From JBLYYQ01 sp048550035 (GTDB lineage Bacteria > Nitrospinota_A > UBA7883 > JBLYYQ01), in contig JBLYYQ010000016.1 in NCBI GenBank assembly GCA_048550035.1, positions 1-9,637 on the forward strand: a DNA stretch of 9,637 bases, in the 5' to 3' direction. Positions within the stretch are counted from its first letter, which is position 1, and each line of letters opens with the position of its first letter. The notes beneath the pieces are model-generated. The model was not told where the DNA came from. It made no database searches and saw only the letters and a list, made by a program, of their open reading frames with translations. Position numbers and translations under genes: made by a program. Shown piece after piece: positions 8,027 to 9,637 of the stretch.

Positions 8027-8521
8027 ATGGCAGTTAGGAAACAGAAAACTAAAACCAGAACTGACGCACACGAGTTGGTAAAGAAAGCGCAATCACTTTC
8101 CAAGCGTCCAAAACACGCAAAAAATAAGACAGGGTTCAAAACCCAATCAGACTCGTATTTGAATCAAGTTCCAATACTTGGCGATAAAGGTGTTATCTAC
8201 ACCACACCTCAGTCTGGCGGTAACTACTACTTCCGAACATGGATACCAGAAGAAAAAAACAGCATACTGTTTGGTATGTCCAAGCAGTTTGATGAGTTAT
8301 CCAATTTTATTCTAAATGAGATGAGAATGTCTCATATCTATCAACCAGTGATGTTGATAGAACTTCTGAACAGACAAGGTTCAGCATCAACTACAGAGAT
8401 TGCAAAGTCACTCTTGGGGCATGATGTGTCTCAAGTTGAATATTATGAACACATCACCAAGAACATGGTTGGTAAAGTTCTCACTCAAAGTCGTGGTGTT
8501 ACCTCTAAGGACAAGAACTAA
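8027..8521 (+). CDS. Chimeric ORF: integrase-like N-terminus joined to the start of an HNH-HIT protein
   Basis: The 164-residue product has two unrelated parts. Residues 1-80 are basic, then contain YLNQVPIL, a GVIYTTPQSGG stretch and YYFRTWIPEEK, a pattern I associate with the N-terminus of phage-type tyrosine recombinases. In those proteins a segment like RKSLRTK would follow, but here it is missing, as are the core-binding and catalytic domains. From Met84 (base 8276) the sequence becomes MSKQFDELSNFIL with MRMSHIYQPVML, AKSLLGHD and QVEYYEHIT, which matches my recollection of the N-terminal helical region of HNH-HIT family proteins. The frame stops at TAA 8519-8521 and continues in the same frame into the next ORF. 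The start at ATG 8027 has no clear Shine-Dalgarno. It cannot be a working recombinase. I am fairly sure of the second half and less so of the first. Confidence 0.55.
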   Translation: MAVRKQKTKTRTDAHELVKKAQSLSKRPKHAKNKTGFKTQSDSYLNQVPILGDKGVIYTTPQSGGNYYFRTWIPEEKNSILFGMSKQFDELSNFILNEMRMSHIYQPVMLIELLNRQGSASTTEIAKSLLGHDVSQVEYYEHITKNMVGKVLTQSRGVTSKDKN

Positions 8522-9265
8522 TACTCATTGAATGGTTTTGATGGTCTTAGTGAGAGTGAGATTTCAGAACTCATAAACCTTTGTCACTCCAAGATCGAAG
8601 AGTTCTTGGACAAGCGTGGTGACAAAGTCTGGAGTCACAGGCGGAAATCATCTGGTTATATCTCCGGCACATTGAGATACGAAATTCTCAAACGAGCAAA
8701 GTTCAGATGCGAACTCTGTGGCATATCAGCAGATCAAAAAGCATTAGAAGTTGATCACATCGTTCCACGCAATAGTGGCGGTGGGGATGATCAATCTAAT
8801 CTCCAGGCACTTTGTTATTCCTGTAACGCAATGAAGCGCGATAGAGATGACACAGACTTTCGTGAAATCAATAAGTCCTATGAGCACCGTGAAAGCGGAT
8901 GCATCTTTTGTGAGATTCCAAAAGAACGAGTGATTGCAGAGAATGAACTGGCATATGCAATCCTTGATGCATGTCCTGTAACAGAACAGCACACACTCAT
9001 TATCCCAAAGCGTCATGTCTCAGACTATTTTGGACTGCATCAACCAGAACGAAATGCAATACAGCAACTACTGGAAGAACGCAGAAAAGCAATCATGGAT
9101 AACGATGAAAACGTTACTGGTTTCAATGTTGGTAACAATGTTGGTGAGGATGCAGGGCAAACGGTTATGCACTGTCACACGCATCTAATTCCAAGACGCA
9201 ACGGTGATGTGGAGGAACCACGGGGCGGCGTGCGTGGTGTGATAGCGGATAAGCAGAAGTATTGA
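8276..9265 (+). pseudogene. HNH-HIT gene interrupted by one in-frame stop
   Basis: The two ORFs are in the same reading frame, and the only break is TAA at 8519-8521, followed by the codons for Tyr-Ser-Leu-Asn-Gly-Phe-Asp-Gly. The residues on both sides fit one continuous family protein. The simplest reading is a single-base nonsense change, for example CAA or GAA to TAA, with no frameshift and no other damage. This suggests either recent inactivation, production of two pieces, or stop-codon readthrough. TAA is an ordinary stop elsewhere here (guaB, ahbC, dnaK), so genome-wide recoding is excluded. Confidence 0.6.
8528..9265 (+). CDS. HNH endonuclease domain fused to HIT hydrolase domain (C-terminal bulk of a split gene)
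   Basis: The 245-residue frame begins at a TTG two codons after an in-frame stop. After a short helical lead (GFDGLSESEI, then SSGYISGTLRYEILKRAKF) comes a complete zinc-bound HNH nuclease: CELC (61-64), VDHI (75-78), an Asn in the QSNLQALC segment, and CYSC (96-99). A HIT domain follows, with CIFCEIP at 125-131, HTLIIPKRH at 155-163, and the triad HCHTH (215-219) in a QTVMHCHTHLIPRR context typical of Hint/Fhit-like nucleotide hydrolases. All catalytic motifs are intact. The true gene probably starts upstream at 8276, which would give about 328 residues if the TAA were read through. TTG use is uncertain because AAGGA lies about 16 nt away. HNH should cut DNA and HIT should hydrolyse a nucleotide conjugate; the combined role is unknown to me. 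Confidence 0.85.
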   Translation: MNGFDGLSESEISELINLCHSKIEEFLDKRGDKVWSHRRKSSGYISGTLRYEILKRAKFRCELCGISADQKALEVDHIVPRNSGGGDDQSNLQALCYSCNAMKRDRDDTDFREINKSYEHRESGCIFCEIPKERVIAENELAYAILDACPVTEQHTLIIPKRHVSDYFGLHQPERNAIQQLLEERRKAIMDNDENVTGFNVGNNVGEDAGQTVMHCHTHLIPRRNGDVEEPRGGVRGVIADKQKY

Positions 9266-9275
9266 GGGAGTATTT

Positions 9276-9637
9276 ATGCCTGACACCATCAAGATCGGCA
9301 TTACTGAAAACCTTGAACAGCGTATCAAGCAATTAGACAACACCAGCGTAGCGTTACCTTTTGAGTGTTATTATGCAGTAGAAGTTCCAGATGCATCTGT
9401 GATTGAGGATAAGATGCATCAAGGGTTAGACGATTGTCGTATTCGTCAAAGCAGAGAGTTTTTCAATACCACTCCAGAAAGAGCGAAATCACTTCTTGAG
9501 ATAGCAGAAGTTATGGGTGGAAAGAATGTCACCCCAACTGCTGATATTGTTGAGACACCCCAAGATCAGGAAGCGTTGAATAGAGCAAGAGAAACCAGAA
9601 AAAGGTTCAATTTTGGAATTTTGGGATTGGATCAGGG
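9276..9637 (+). CDS. GIY-YIG (T5orf172-type) nuclease family protein, partial at right edge
   Basis: An open frame of 120 codons runs off the window. It starts at ATG 9276 with GAGGGAG (9264-9270) five bases before it, overlapping the stop of the HNH-HIT gene (gap 10 nt), so the two are likely cotranscribed. The product opens MPDTIKIGIT, with LEQRIKQLD (Arg16), a VIEDKMH segment ending at His48, and SREFF (59-63), whose Glu should be the metal ligand. The linker IVETPQDQEALNRAR near 91-105 leads toward an unseen C-terminal region. This fits the T5orf172 branch of GIY-YIG nucleases. The usual opening GYVYVLTNP-like strand that supplies the first Tyr (GIY half) is absent: in this frame only EGVF precedes the ATG, and a stop lies at 9243-9245. 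The nuclease may therefore be N-terminally truncated. Confidence 0.78.
   Translation, partial: MPDTIKIGITENLEQRIKQLDNTSVALPFECYYAVEVPDASVIEDKMHQGLDDCRIRQSREFFNTTPERAKSLLEIAEVMGGKNVTPTADIVETPQDQEALNRARETRKRFNFGILGLDQ

Noticed and set aside
8253..8259. Programmed frameshift at the 7-A run
   Set aside because: The integrase-like and HNH-HIT-like parts already share one frame, so no frameshift is needed, and shifting would not restore an integrase that I can see.
8027..9637. CRISPR array or insertion sequence in the accessory region
   Set aside because: No regularly spaced repeats, no terminal inverted repeats and no transposase motif were found.

Overview
This is a low-G+C bacterial chromosome segment. 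It has a proteobacterial-type DnaK, bacterial guaB and guaA, and Shine-Dalgarno-like sites ahead of several genes. The sequence alone does not name a species. The tandem pair of radical SAM/SPASM genes reads as ahbC and ahbD, the last two steps of the siroheme-dependent (alternative) heme pathway. That pathway is known from archaea and from bacteria such as sulfate reducers, so an anaerobic or low-oxygen lineage, perhaps near the former Deltaproteobacteria, is a reasonable inference but no more than that.

Layout: positions 1-159 lie downstream of dnaK and contain small AT-rich inverted repeats, plus a possible but unrecognised minus-strand ORF that runs off the left edge. dnaK occupies 160-2064 on the minus strand. 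A 279-bp AT-rich divergent region (2065-2343) separates it from a plus-strand run of four tightly packed genes: ahbC (2344-3645), ahbD (3672-4898), guaB (4925-6409) and guaA (6410-7957). The gaps are 26, 26 and 0 nt, so these probably form one operon. A good sigma70-like promoter (TTGACT, 16 nt, TATAAA) lies at 2197-2224. A perfect 10-bp direct repeat sits just upstream of it and a TTGAC/GTCAA inverted repeat overlaps it.

From about 8027 to the right end the content becomes accessory. Immediately after guaA, a known hotspot for genomic-island integration, lies an ORF whose first ~80 residues look like the N-terminus of a phage-type tyrosine recombinase. It is fused in frame to the first ~80 residues of an HNH-HIT family protein. 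An in-frame TAA at 8519-8521 separates this from the rest of the HNH-HIT gene (8528-9265), which keeps an intact HNH zinc-type nuclease motif and an intact HIT histidine triad. Next comes a GIY-YIG (T5orf172-type) nuclease gene (9276 to beyond the right edge) that appears to lack the first strand of its domain.

How the genes work together: AhbC and AhbD should convert didecarboxysiroheme to Fe-coproporphyrin III and then to heme b. GuaB and GuaA convert IMP to XMP and then GMP. The right-hand part is best read as the left end of a decayed or rearranged island inserted at guaA, carrying two nuclease genes and a HIT hydrolase domain. Whether these form a working defence or DNA-processing module is inference only.
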